A DNA stretch of 64,000 nucleotides from an uncultured Caryophanales bacterium (GTDB lineage: Bacteria > Bacillota_I > Bacilli_A > RF39 > UBA660). Made by a program: the position numbers and the translations under genes. Positions 56,731 through 64,000 of this stretch are shown piece by piece. Under the pieces are notes generated by a model that saw only the letters and a program-made list of their open reading frames with translations, made no database searches and was not told the origin of the DNA. The stretch is taken from assembly GCA_946534345.1 (NCBI GenBank), contig CAMNCL010000003.1, positions 109,693-173,692 on the forward strand, given 5' to 3'. Positions within the stretch are counted from its first letter, which is position 1. The number at the start of each line of letters is the position of its first letter.

Positions 56731-57560
56731 TATTTCTTTTCTTCTTCCTTTTCATAGTTCTTATACTCACTAGCATTTATTACTAATCCAAAGACATATA
56801 TATAAGCAAGCAAGAATACCCATAGTAATAATACTAACATATTAGAAATACTACCATAGAAAACATCATATTGTGCAAATTTATCAATGTAGAAAGCAAA
56901 TATTTCTGTTGCTAGTATCCAACCTAATGTAGTAAATAATGCTCCTATATTAGTACTTTTAGATGGTATATCTCGATCAGGAGCAATTACATACATTAAT
57001 TTAATATTTATAAATAGAATGCAGAATAATAATGGATATTTAAGTATAATTAACAGCTTTTGGAAGAATGTTATAGCTCCATCATTTCCTGTAGCAGTTC
57101 TAATCAAATTAAACAATGTTGTACCAAATACTGGTATTATTATTAAGAATAAGAATAGTCCTACTAATATAAATATCATTAAAATAGCTTTTAATCTTCT
57201 AGAAATAACATCTCTTGGTTCTAATTTATATATTTCATTAGAAATATTAATCATTGAATAAGTACCATTAGATGCTAATAAGAAAGTTGAAAAGTAAAAA
57301 ACTATAATATTAAAATTAATACCCTCTCCAGTAGCAATACCATTTAAAATATTAACTAATACTGGTGGAATTGTCTCTGATAAAGAAGCATTTAGTGTAT
57401 CTACTGAGATTGATAATGCTGCCATCAGAGTAACTAATAAAGCTAATAAAGGAATCAGTGTCATTACAAGATAAAAAGCAAGATGACCTGGTAATATTCT
57501 CATTTCTGGCTTCATCAGTAAATTGAATACTTTTACAATTAGGTCCCTTGCTTTTTTCAT
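56730..57560 (-). CDS. YihY/BrkB family membrane protein
   Basis: GHLAFYLVMTLIPLLALLVTLM; GSISNMLVLLLWVFLLAYIYVFGLVINA. Confidence 0.9.
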   Translation of the reverse strand: MKKARDLIVKVFNLLMKPEMRILPGHLAFYLVMTLIPLLALLVTLMAALSISVDTLNASLSETIPPVLVNILNGIATGEGINFNIIVFYFSTFLLASNGTYSMINISNEIYKLEPRDVISRRLKAILMIFILVGLFLFLIIIPVFGTTLFNLIRTATGNDGAITFFQKLLIILKYPLLFCILFINIKLMYVIAPDRDIPSKSTNIGALFTTLGWILATEIFAFYIDKFAQYDVFYGSISNMLVLLLWVFLLAYIYVFGLVINASEYKNYEKEEEKK

Positions 57561-57572
57561 TTTATCACCTTT

Positions 57573-59612
57573 TTATTTATAATCTTCTTTATTAGTTATC
57601 ATTTCTAGAGTAGCTTCGTTAATAGCATCATCCAATGTTTTAATTTCATCAGTAATCATACTAAATCCAACTGCTGCTCCAAACTCATGTGGTAAGTTTC
57701 TCATCTCTTTACTTAATTTCTTAGTATAAGTACTAATTTGTCTTTCACTATAACCAATTAAGTAAATTAAGAACTCATTACCATCTGTTCTAATTATTTC
57801 ACTATTTTCTAACTGAGTATTTACTAAAATACTAGCAGCTCTAATTATTAATTGATCTCCTTCTTCATGACCATAATTATCATTAACATATTTAACATTA
57901 TTTAAATCAACTATTACTATTGATTGAGGGAATACTTCACATGCTTCCCATTCATGCATTTTAGCATTTAAATAATTTCTATTCTTAAGAGAAGTTAACA
58001 TATCAGTATATTTCTGTCTATCAGTTATTTTAACTTTCTTCTTTTGTTTCTTTTTCTTAAAGAATAAATATACTAGTGCTAATACAATTAATGGTATAAA
58101 GATAAGCGCTAAAACAATAGTATATACTTGTTGTAGACTTGATTCTTCTAAGATAGATACTCTTAAATTCTCTATACCAGAATTACGATAATTATAATAT
58201 GAATTAGTATTGATAATATAATTAAACAAGTCATAGAAAGCTTCATTATTCTTCTTAACCATGAACTTATAGTCATTTAACATAGTATCTTCATATAATA
58301 ATTTTAATTTCTTAAACTTATTATTTTGATAATAAGAATATATTTCTCTATTAACTACAATTAAACGACTATCAGCCTTCTTGATTAAATCATCTAAATT
58401 ACTATATTCTTTGATATTAGCTCTTGAATTATTAGAAAAATAATTATATAGAGAATCTCCATTTAACATGGCAATATCTTGATCTTTTAAACTTTCAAAT
58501 GAATTAACTACATGATTATCTTCTTGTCTACCTAAAACTACATAGTCTTCAACAAATGTAGATACTGTAGGTAGATAGTCATCATTAGTATAATTATAAT
58601 AATCAAAATAAACATCTATTTTACCCTTTTCAATAGCTTTCTTTAATTCTTTCTTAGAATCAAACTTTTTATATTCAAAGTTTATATCAGCAAGTCTTGA
58701 TATTCTATCAATATATTCCCCTGCGATACCAGCTACTTTACCATTTACTTTTAATTCATATGGAGGATTTTCTACATACCCATATACATAATTCTTAGAT
58801 ATTAATTGAGCTTTAGTCTTAGCATTTAATTTATTTTTATCTAAATAATAATTTAAATAGGCATCATTATACTCATCAATATAGTTTAATTGTCTCCATT
58901 TATTATAATATTTTGTTACTATATCATTTAATTCTTTTTGATTACTACTTAGAGTTAATACAATTTGTTTCTTCATTTCAGTAAAATAGTAATTTATATA
59001 ATACTTATCTTTTTGAATTGTATAATCTAAATACATTATATTAGGAACAATAATCATATTAACATCACCAGCATCTAAACCTTTATATAGATCTTCGATA
59101 CTACTATATGTTTTATATGATAGATTAGTACCACTCTTTAAATAAAAACCTATCTCTTCTGAATCATTTTCAAAAACACCAAATGTAATATTCTTCATGT
59201 CTTTGATATGATTAATTCTTTGATAATCTTTTCCTACTGCAACATAATTATCATTAAATAAGAATAAATCATTCTTAGTTAGTTTTTCATCATTATTTAG
59301 AATTCTTATTCTATATCCTTCACTAGTAGGACCTGATGATTTTAAATATGGAATTCTATTAAATGTAACTCCTATTTTCTTTTCAAAATCATCTAAGAAA
59401 TCAAATACTACTCCTTCTCCATTAGTTCCATATAAAGGATAGTCATTAACAACTTCAAAGTCATATGCTTGGTCTTTATTCTTTTCAACCCAACGTTTTT
59501 CACTAACTGTTAAAGTAGTTGTCTTATCTTCTTTATTATAATATCGATAGACAAAGAAAAAGGCTACTGCAGCTATAACGATAGGTAAAATAATCAATAA
59601 TCTTTTTTTCAT
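57573..59612 (-). CDS. Tandem solute-binding-like domains + TM + GGDEF-like domain
   Basis: Two SBP-like regions; TM LVLALIFIPLIVLALVYLFF; DMLTSLKNRNYLNAKM...NDNYGHEEGDQLI...RTDGNEFLIYLIG. Confidence 0.85.
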   Translation of the reverse strand: MKKRLLIILPIVIAAVAFFFVYRYYNKEDKTTTLTVSEKRWVEKNKDQAYDFEVVNDYPLYGTNGEGVVFDFLDDFEKKIGVTFNRIPYLKSSGPTSEGYRIRILNNDEKLTKNDLFLFNDNYVAVGKDYQRINHIKDMKNITFGVFENDSEEIGFYLKSGTNLSYKTYSSIEDLYKGLDAGDVNMIIVPNIMYLDYTIQKDKYYINYYFTEMKKQIVLTLSSNQKELNDIVTKYYNKWRQLNYIDEYNDAYLNYYLDKNKLNAKTKAQLISKNYVYGYVENPPYELKVNGKVAGIAGEYIDRISRLADINFEYKKFDSKKELKKAIEKGKIDVYFDYYNYTNDDYLPTVSTFVEDYVVLGRQEDNHVVNSFESLKDQDIAMLNGDSLYNYFSNNSRANIKEYSNLDDLIKKADSRLIVVNREIYSYYQNNKFKKLKLLYEDTMLNDYKFMVKKNNEAFYDLFNYIINTNSYYNYRNSGIENLRVSILEESSLQQVYTIVLALIFIPLIVLALVYLFFKKKKQKKKVKITDRQKYTDMLTSLKNRNYLNAKMHEWEACEVFPQSIVIVDLNNVKYVNDNYGHEEGDQLIIRAASILVNTQLENSEIIRTDGNEFLIYLIGYSERQISTYTKKLSKEMRNLPHEFGAAVGFSMITDEIKTLDDAINEATLEMITNKEDYK

Positions 59613-59626
59613 ATTAAATCTCCACT

Positions 59627-60073
59627 CTATCTATCTTTTGTCCAATTAAATGCTGTTTTAGAATGATGTTTATATCCAATAATTGGAAATTGGGTAGTAT
59701 TAGTATCACTACTAATAATTGCTTGAATATCATAGAATGATTTTTCAGCATCAGAAAACTCATCTAAAGTACTAGTTGCTAAAGCTTTAGCAGTATTAAC
59801 ATCAACGTCTCCCACAACAGTCATATCAATATAAATAAGTTTACCAGCTACTCTAACTTCAGCTTTAGAAGTCTTTTCAGCTAACTTATCTGTAATCTTC
59901 TTTTTAGTCGCATCAGTTATCTTAACTTTTTCTATTCCTTCCAATCTATTTCCATAGATAGCTTTTGCTTCACTTGGGAATAAAACACTTTTTAAAATAA
60001 AGAATCCTATTAATACAAGTATAAATATAGCTATTCCTACTACTAAACTTGTATGTTTCTTTATAAACTTCAT
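59627..60073 (-). CDS. Hypothetical membrane-anchored protein
   Basis: N-terminal TM (VVGIAIFILVLIGFFIL) and small extracytoplasmic domain. Confidence 0.65.
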   Translation of the reverse strand: MKFIKKHTSLVVGIAIFILVLIGFFILKSVLFPSEAKAIYGNRLEGIEKVKITDATKKKITDKLAEKTSKAEVRVAGKLIYIDMTVVGDVDVNTAKALATSTLDEFSDAEKSFYDIQAIISSDTNTTQFPIIGYKHHSKTAFNWTKDR

Positions 60074-60131
60074 ATAATCACATCCTAGTCTATTTTATTA
60101 TACACTATGTAACATTCTTTTTCAATTAAGA

Positions 60132-61553
60132 TTATTTTAATTCTTCAGTTAAAATTTCCATGGCTAATCCTGGATTAACTTTTCCTTTAGTTTCCTTCAT
60201 TACTTGTCCCATAAGGAATTTAATAGCTCTATCATGACCATTTTTATAGTCATTAACACTTTCTGGATTAGCTTCTATTATTGTTTTAATTACTTCTCTA
60301 ATTTCTTTATCATCAGTGATATTTTCAATACCTTTTTCTTTAATAATATCTTTTATAGATTTATCACTTTCTAAGATATCATCTAAGATATCTTTTAAAT
60401 TCTTACTAGTTAGAGTTTTATCATCCATTAATTTAACTAATTCTAAGAATCTATCTTTACTAAGAGTTGTATCAGTAATTAATTTTTCATTTTTATTTAA
60501 ATAAGCAGATATATCTCCTAATAATAGATTACTAGCTACTTGGAAATTAATCTTTTCATTTAATAATTCATTAAAGTAATCACTTAAACTTCTATTTTGT
60601 ACCAACTTAGTAGTATTAATATCTGATACTCCTAAGTTTTTATATACTTCTCTTCTCTCATCAGGTAACATTGGGATTGTCTTTTTAACATTCTCAATCA
60701 TTTCATCTGTAATTATTACAAATGGAATATCTGGTTCTGGGAAATAACGATAATCATTTCCCGTTTCTTTTACTCTCATTAGAACAGTATCACCTAGTTT
60801 ATCATCAAATCTTCTTGTTTGTTCTTTGAAAGTTTCCCCATTATCATATAACTTAGTTTGTCTTTCTATTTCTTTTTCGATACTTAAACCAACATTAGAA
60901 ATAGAACCAATATTTTTAATTTCTGCTTTAGTTCCAAATGGATCAGATTCATTCTTTCTAATAGATACATTAGCATCGGCTCTCATTGAACCTTCTTCCA
61001 TCTTACAATCTGAAACATCTGCATAGAATAATAATTCTTTTAATTTTTCTAGATATAGTTTAGCCTCATGACTACTAGTCATACATGGTTTAGTAACTAT
61101 CTCAATAAGAGGTACTCCTGCTCTATTGAAGTCTAGAAGAGTCTTATCTTTTCTATGAGTACTCTTACAAGTATCTTCTTCTATATGCATCTCTTCGATA
61201 TAGATTTTTTTCTTCACACCATTATCTTCTATTTCTACATATCCATCATATCCAATAGGTGTTCTATTTTGAGTAATTTGATAATTCTTTGGATTATCTG
61301 GATAAAAATAATTCTTACGATCAAAGAACATTTGCTTTCTAATCTTACAATTAAGAATAGTTGCGGCTTTAATACCTAAATTAATTACTTCTTCATTTAG
61401 AGTTGGAAGTGTACCAGGATAACCTAAATCCACTTCATTTACTAATGAATTAGCCATTTGTCCATAACCATTCTCTGAAGATGAGAATATCTTTGTCTTA
61501 GTTTTTAATTCTACGTGTACTTCAATACCGATAGTTGGAATATATTTACTCAT
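60132..61553 (-). CDS. gatB: Asp-tRNA(Asn)/Glu-tRNA(Gln) amidotransferase subunit B
   Basis: PTIGIEVHVELKTKTKIFSSS; LPGTLPTLNEEVI; EEGSMRADANVSIR; FLMGQVMKETKGKVNPGLA. Confidence 0.98.
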   Translation of the reverse strand: MSKYIPTIGIEVHVELKTKTKIFSSSENGYGQMANSLVNEVDLGYPGTLPTLNEEVINLGIKAATILNCKIRKQMFFDRKNYFYPDNPKNYQITQNRTPIGYDGYVEIEDNGVKKKIYIEEMHIEEDTCKSTHRKDKTLLDFNRAGVPLIEIVTKPCMTSSHEAKLYLEKLKELLFYADVSDCKMEEGSMRADANVSIRKNESDPFGTKAEIKNIGSISNVGLSIEKEIERQTKLYDNGETFKEQTRRFDDKLGDTVLMRVKETGNDYRYFPEPDIPFVIITDEMIENVKKTIPMLPDERREVYKNLGVSDINTTKLVQNRSLSDYFNELLNEKINFQVASNLLLGDISAYLNKNEKLITDTTLSKDRFLELVKLMDDKTLTSKNLKDILDDILESDKSIKDIIKEKGIENITDDKEIREVIKTIIEANPESVNDYKNGHDRAIKFLMGQVMKETKGKVNPGLAMEILTEELK

Positions 61554-61554
61554 T

Positions 61555-63003
61555 TTATTTTCCTCCTTTCGGATTTAGGTCTAAATCTAGTTCTTTTTCG
61601 ATAAAACTACCTAATCTATACATTTCTGCTTCTTGGAATTTATTACCAATTATATGCATACCAATAGGCATATGGTTCTTATCAAAACCAACTGGTATAT
61701 TAAGTCCAGGAAGTCCTGCCATATTAACTGGAATAACTAAAACATCATCCATGAAACTCTTAGATGGATCATCCATTGGATCATCTAAGTTATAGGCAGT
61801 TGTCGTAGTTGTTGGACCTATAACATAATCATATTTTTCAAATACTTTATCAAATTCAGTAGCCATATCATCTCTTATAGATAATGCTTTATTATAATAT
61901 GTTTTAGCATTATCTCCACTTAATAAGTATGAACCTACCATTATTCTTCTTTTAACTTCTTTTCCAAATCCTTCACGTCTAGTCTCTAAATATAAATCTT
62001 CATGACTCTTTGGATCTTTTGCAGATAAACCATATCTAATACCATCAAATCTAGCTAAGTTAGAAGAAGCTTCTCCCATCGCAATAATTTGATATAGTGT
62101 GACAGCATTATCTAAGTATTTCATATCAACATAATCTACTACTGCCCCATTTTCTTTTAACATTTCTATTACAGATTCAATTTTTTCTATTATTTCAGAA
62201 TCAACAATATCAGACATTAAAAACTTAGGTACAGCTATTTTCTTACCTTTAATATCTTTTCCAATTAATCTTGTATAATCTTCTACTTCTCTATGAGAAG
62301 AAGTCATATCATGTGAATCATGTCCACTAATTACATTAAGAAGTAGTGCATTATTTAAAACATTTTGTGTCATTGGACCTAATTGGTCTAAGCTTGACGC
62401 AAAAGCAATAACCCCATAACGTGATACTCTACCGTATGTAGGCTTCATACCAACAATACCAGTGTAAGATGCTGGTTGTCTAATAGAACCTCCGGTATCA
62501 CTACCTAATGCAAATGGTACATGTCTTGCAGCTATTGTAGTTGCACTTCCACCACTTGATCCACCAGAAATTTTATTATTATTCCATGGATTTTTAGGCG
62601 CACCAAAATAAGAAGTTCTTGAACTTGAACCCATTGCAAACTCATCCATATTAGTTTTACCAATAATAATCATATTCTTCTCTTTAATCTTCTCTACTAC
62701 AGTAGCATCATAAATAGGAATAAAATTATCTAAAATATGAGAAGCAGCAGTTGTACGTAAATCTTTAGTTAAAATATTATCTTTAATCGCAATAGGAATA
62801 CCAAATAATAAGTTATCTACTTCCTTACCTTCTAATTCCCTAGCCTTTTCAAGTGCTTCTTCTTTATTCAAAGTTATGTATGCGTTAAGATCCTTATCTG
62901 ATTCAATTCTCTCAAATGCTTCTTCTACTAAATCTATTGGTTTAATAGTACCTTTTTTTAATAAGTCATTTATTTCTTTAATTGGTTTCTCTAAGTATTT
63001 CAT
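61555..63003 (-). CDS. gatA: Asp-tRNA(Asn)/Glu-tRNA(Gln) amidotransferase subunit A
   Basis: GIPIAIKDNI; SSRTSYFGAPKNPWNNNKISGGSSGGSATTIAA; ALGSDTGGSIRQPAS. Confidence 0.98.
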   Translation of the reverse strand: MKYLEKPIKEINDLLKKGTIKPIDLVEEAFERIESDKDLNAYITLNKEEALEKARELEGKEVDNLLFGIPIAIKDNILTKDLRTTAASHILDNFIPIYDATVVEKIKEKNMIIIGKTNMDEFAMGSSSRTSYFGAPKNPWNNNKISGGSSGGSATTIAARHVPFALGSDTGGSIRQPASYTGIVGMKPTYGRVSRYGVIAFASSLDQLGPMTQNVLNNALLLNVISGHDSHDMTSSHREVEDYTRLIGKDIKGKKIAVPKFLMSDIVDSEIIEKIESVIEMLKENGAVVDYVDMKYLDNAVTLYQIIAMGEASSNLARFDGIRYGLSAKDPKSHEDLYLETRREGFGKEVKRRIMVGSYLLSGDNAKTYYNKALSIRDDMATEFDKVFEKYDYVIGPTTTTTAYNLDDPMDDPSKSFMDDVLVIPVNMAGLPGLNIPVGFDKNHMPIGMHIIGNKFQEAEMYRLGSFIEKELDLDLNPKGGK

Positions 63004-63312
63004 CTAAGCACCTTCACTTTCACCAATAACTACTGGAACAGTTATATAATTACCACTATGACTAGGAGCATTCTTTAATACTGCATCTTTGTTAATCATT
63101 TCTCCAACTTCATCAGCTCTTAAATCTGCATCATGATCCCATGGAGCTATTAATATTTCTTCATCATAGCCTACTACATCATTTACTTTTTCTACATCAT
63201 CAAGTAATTGTTTTAATTCTACTTGATATTTTTCTATTTCTTCTTCATTTACTTTAATACGTGCAAGATCTGCAACATGAAGTACTTCTTCTTTAGTTAA
63301 TCTATCTTTCAT
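63004..63312 (-). CDS. gatC: Asp-tRNA(Asn)/Glu-tRNA(Gln) amidotransferase subunit C
   Basis: LTKEEVLHVADLARIKVNEEEIEKY; upstream of gatA. Confidence 0.95.
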   Translation of the reverse strand: MKDRLTKEEVLHVADLARIKVNEEEIEKYQVELKQLLDDVEKVNDVVGYDEEILIAPWDHDADLRADEVGEMINKDAVLKNAPSHSGNYITVPVVIGESEGA

Positions 63313-63368
63313 ATAAGGACTCCTCCCTTTTTAACTGTAATTATTATAACATAATAATAGCTTTTATA

Positions 63369-63396
63369 ACAAAAAAAGAAGAGGAAATCTCTTCTT
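63369..63396 (-). terminator. Rho-independent terminator
   Basis: AAGAAGAGATTTCCTCTTCTTTTTTT on minus strand. Confidence 0.75.
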
Positions 63397-63397
63397 A

Positions 63398-63913
63398 TTA
63401 TCCATCTATCCCCGCACCACAAGAATTTAGTAAAAATACAATAAATACTATAAATAATAACATCAAAAATCTAGTAAATGTTTTTATAATGACAATTATA
63501 TCAAAATTATTATTATCTATATGCGAAAATACTAACGGAATAAAAGAATAAACCCCTCCAACAAGAAGTGAAATAAATGTTTGAAACTGAGATAAATATG
63601 CTAAACGTATTGCGAAGAAAGCTACTACAGCATCCACAATATTCATTAAAAAAGATTTGTGATAATCTCCAAAACTGCCTATTATAAAATAAGAAATAAT
63701 AGCTATTATAAATGAATATAGATATAATACTGAGAAAATACCTAATATTCCAATTGGTATATCTAAATAAGCACAATAAGCTATAACTGCACCTATTAGA
63801 AAGTAGAAAAACATACAATAATGATATTTATTATATTCACCTTCTTTTATTCCAAAGTTTCCTTTTTTGTTTTCCTTTGGTTCATTACTCTTAGTTTCTT
63901 CTTCTTTTTCCAT
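63398..63913 (-). CDS. Hypothetical polytopic membrane protein
   Basis: Charged N-terminus then about five hydrophobic segments. Confidence 0.6.
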   Translation of the reverse strand: MEKEEETKSNEPKENKKGNFGIKEGEYNKYHYCMFFYFLIGAVIAYCAYLDIPIGILGIFSVLYLYSFIIAIISYFIIGSFGDYHKSFLMNIVDAVVAFFAIRLAYLSQFQTFISLLVGGVYSFIPLVFSHIDNNNFDIIVIIKTFTRFLMLLFIVFIVFLLNSCGAGIDG

Positions 63914-63947
63914 ATGTATCACCTTTATTATATTAATAATAGCACAA

Positions 63948-63970
63948 AAAAAGAGTTATTAAAACTCTTA
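63948..63970 (-). terminator. Terminator of a minus-strand gene entering at the right edge
   Basis: AAGAGTTTTAATAACTCTTTTTTT on minus strand. Confidence 0.75.
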
Positions 63971-64000
63971 TTGTTCAGCAAAGCAGTCTGATATGTAAAT
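63968..64000 (-). CDS. C-terminal end of a truncated CDS, product not identifiable
   Basis: Open frame ...IYISDCFAEQ* followed by a terminator. Confidence 0.4.
   Translation of the reverse strand: MYISDCFAEQ

Overview
AT-rich bacterial chromosome segment with the standard genetic code. The gene set suggests a low-GC, Gram-positive-type (Bacillota/Mycoplasmatota-like) genome; taxonomy is inference. Most genes are on the minus strand. Housekeeping genes include gatCAB, gpmI, mnmA, upp-uraA, ylmH, an HtrA-like protease, an M48 peptidase, an M29 aminopeptidase and one tRNA-Gly(TCC). About 22-60 kb is mainly cell envelope: two phosphoglycerol transferase/LtaS-like sulfatases, a diacylglycerol kinase, GtrA with GT2, a polysaccharide cluster with an ABC exporter and several fused enzymes, two repeat-rich secreted hydrolases, a six-PASTA membrane protein, an LCP-PASTA fusion and a large glucosaminidase-like surface protein. 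Items most worth a second look: (1) a tRNA-Gly gene whose 5' leader is one long hairpin, next to an inverted degenerate tRNA-Gly copy upstream of an orphan nuclease-like gene; (2) a Fic/antitoxin pair in which both partners of the known inhibitory contact appear lost; (3) an overlapping operon of unknown function with an HExxH protein, an ASCH protein and mnmA; (4) twin secreted proteins with near-identical 61-aa repeats, one lacking any ATG/GTG/TTG start before its signal peptide; (5) a 32-aa ORF whose stop codon lies in a terminator stem upstream of uraA-upp. No CRISPR array, rRNA, complete IS or prophage was seen. All family calls come from motif reading, without database searches.
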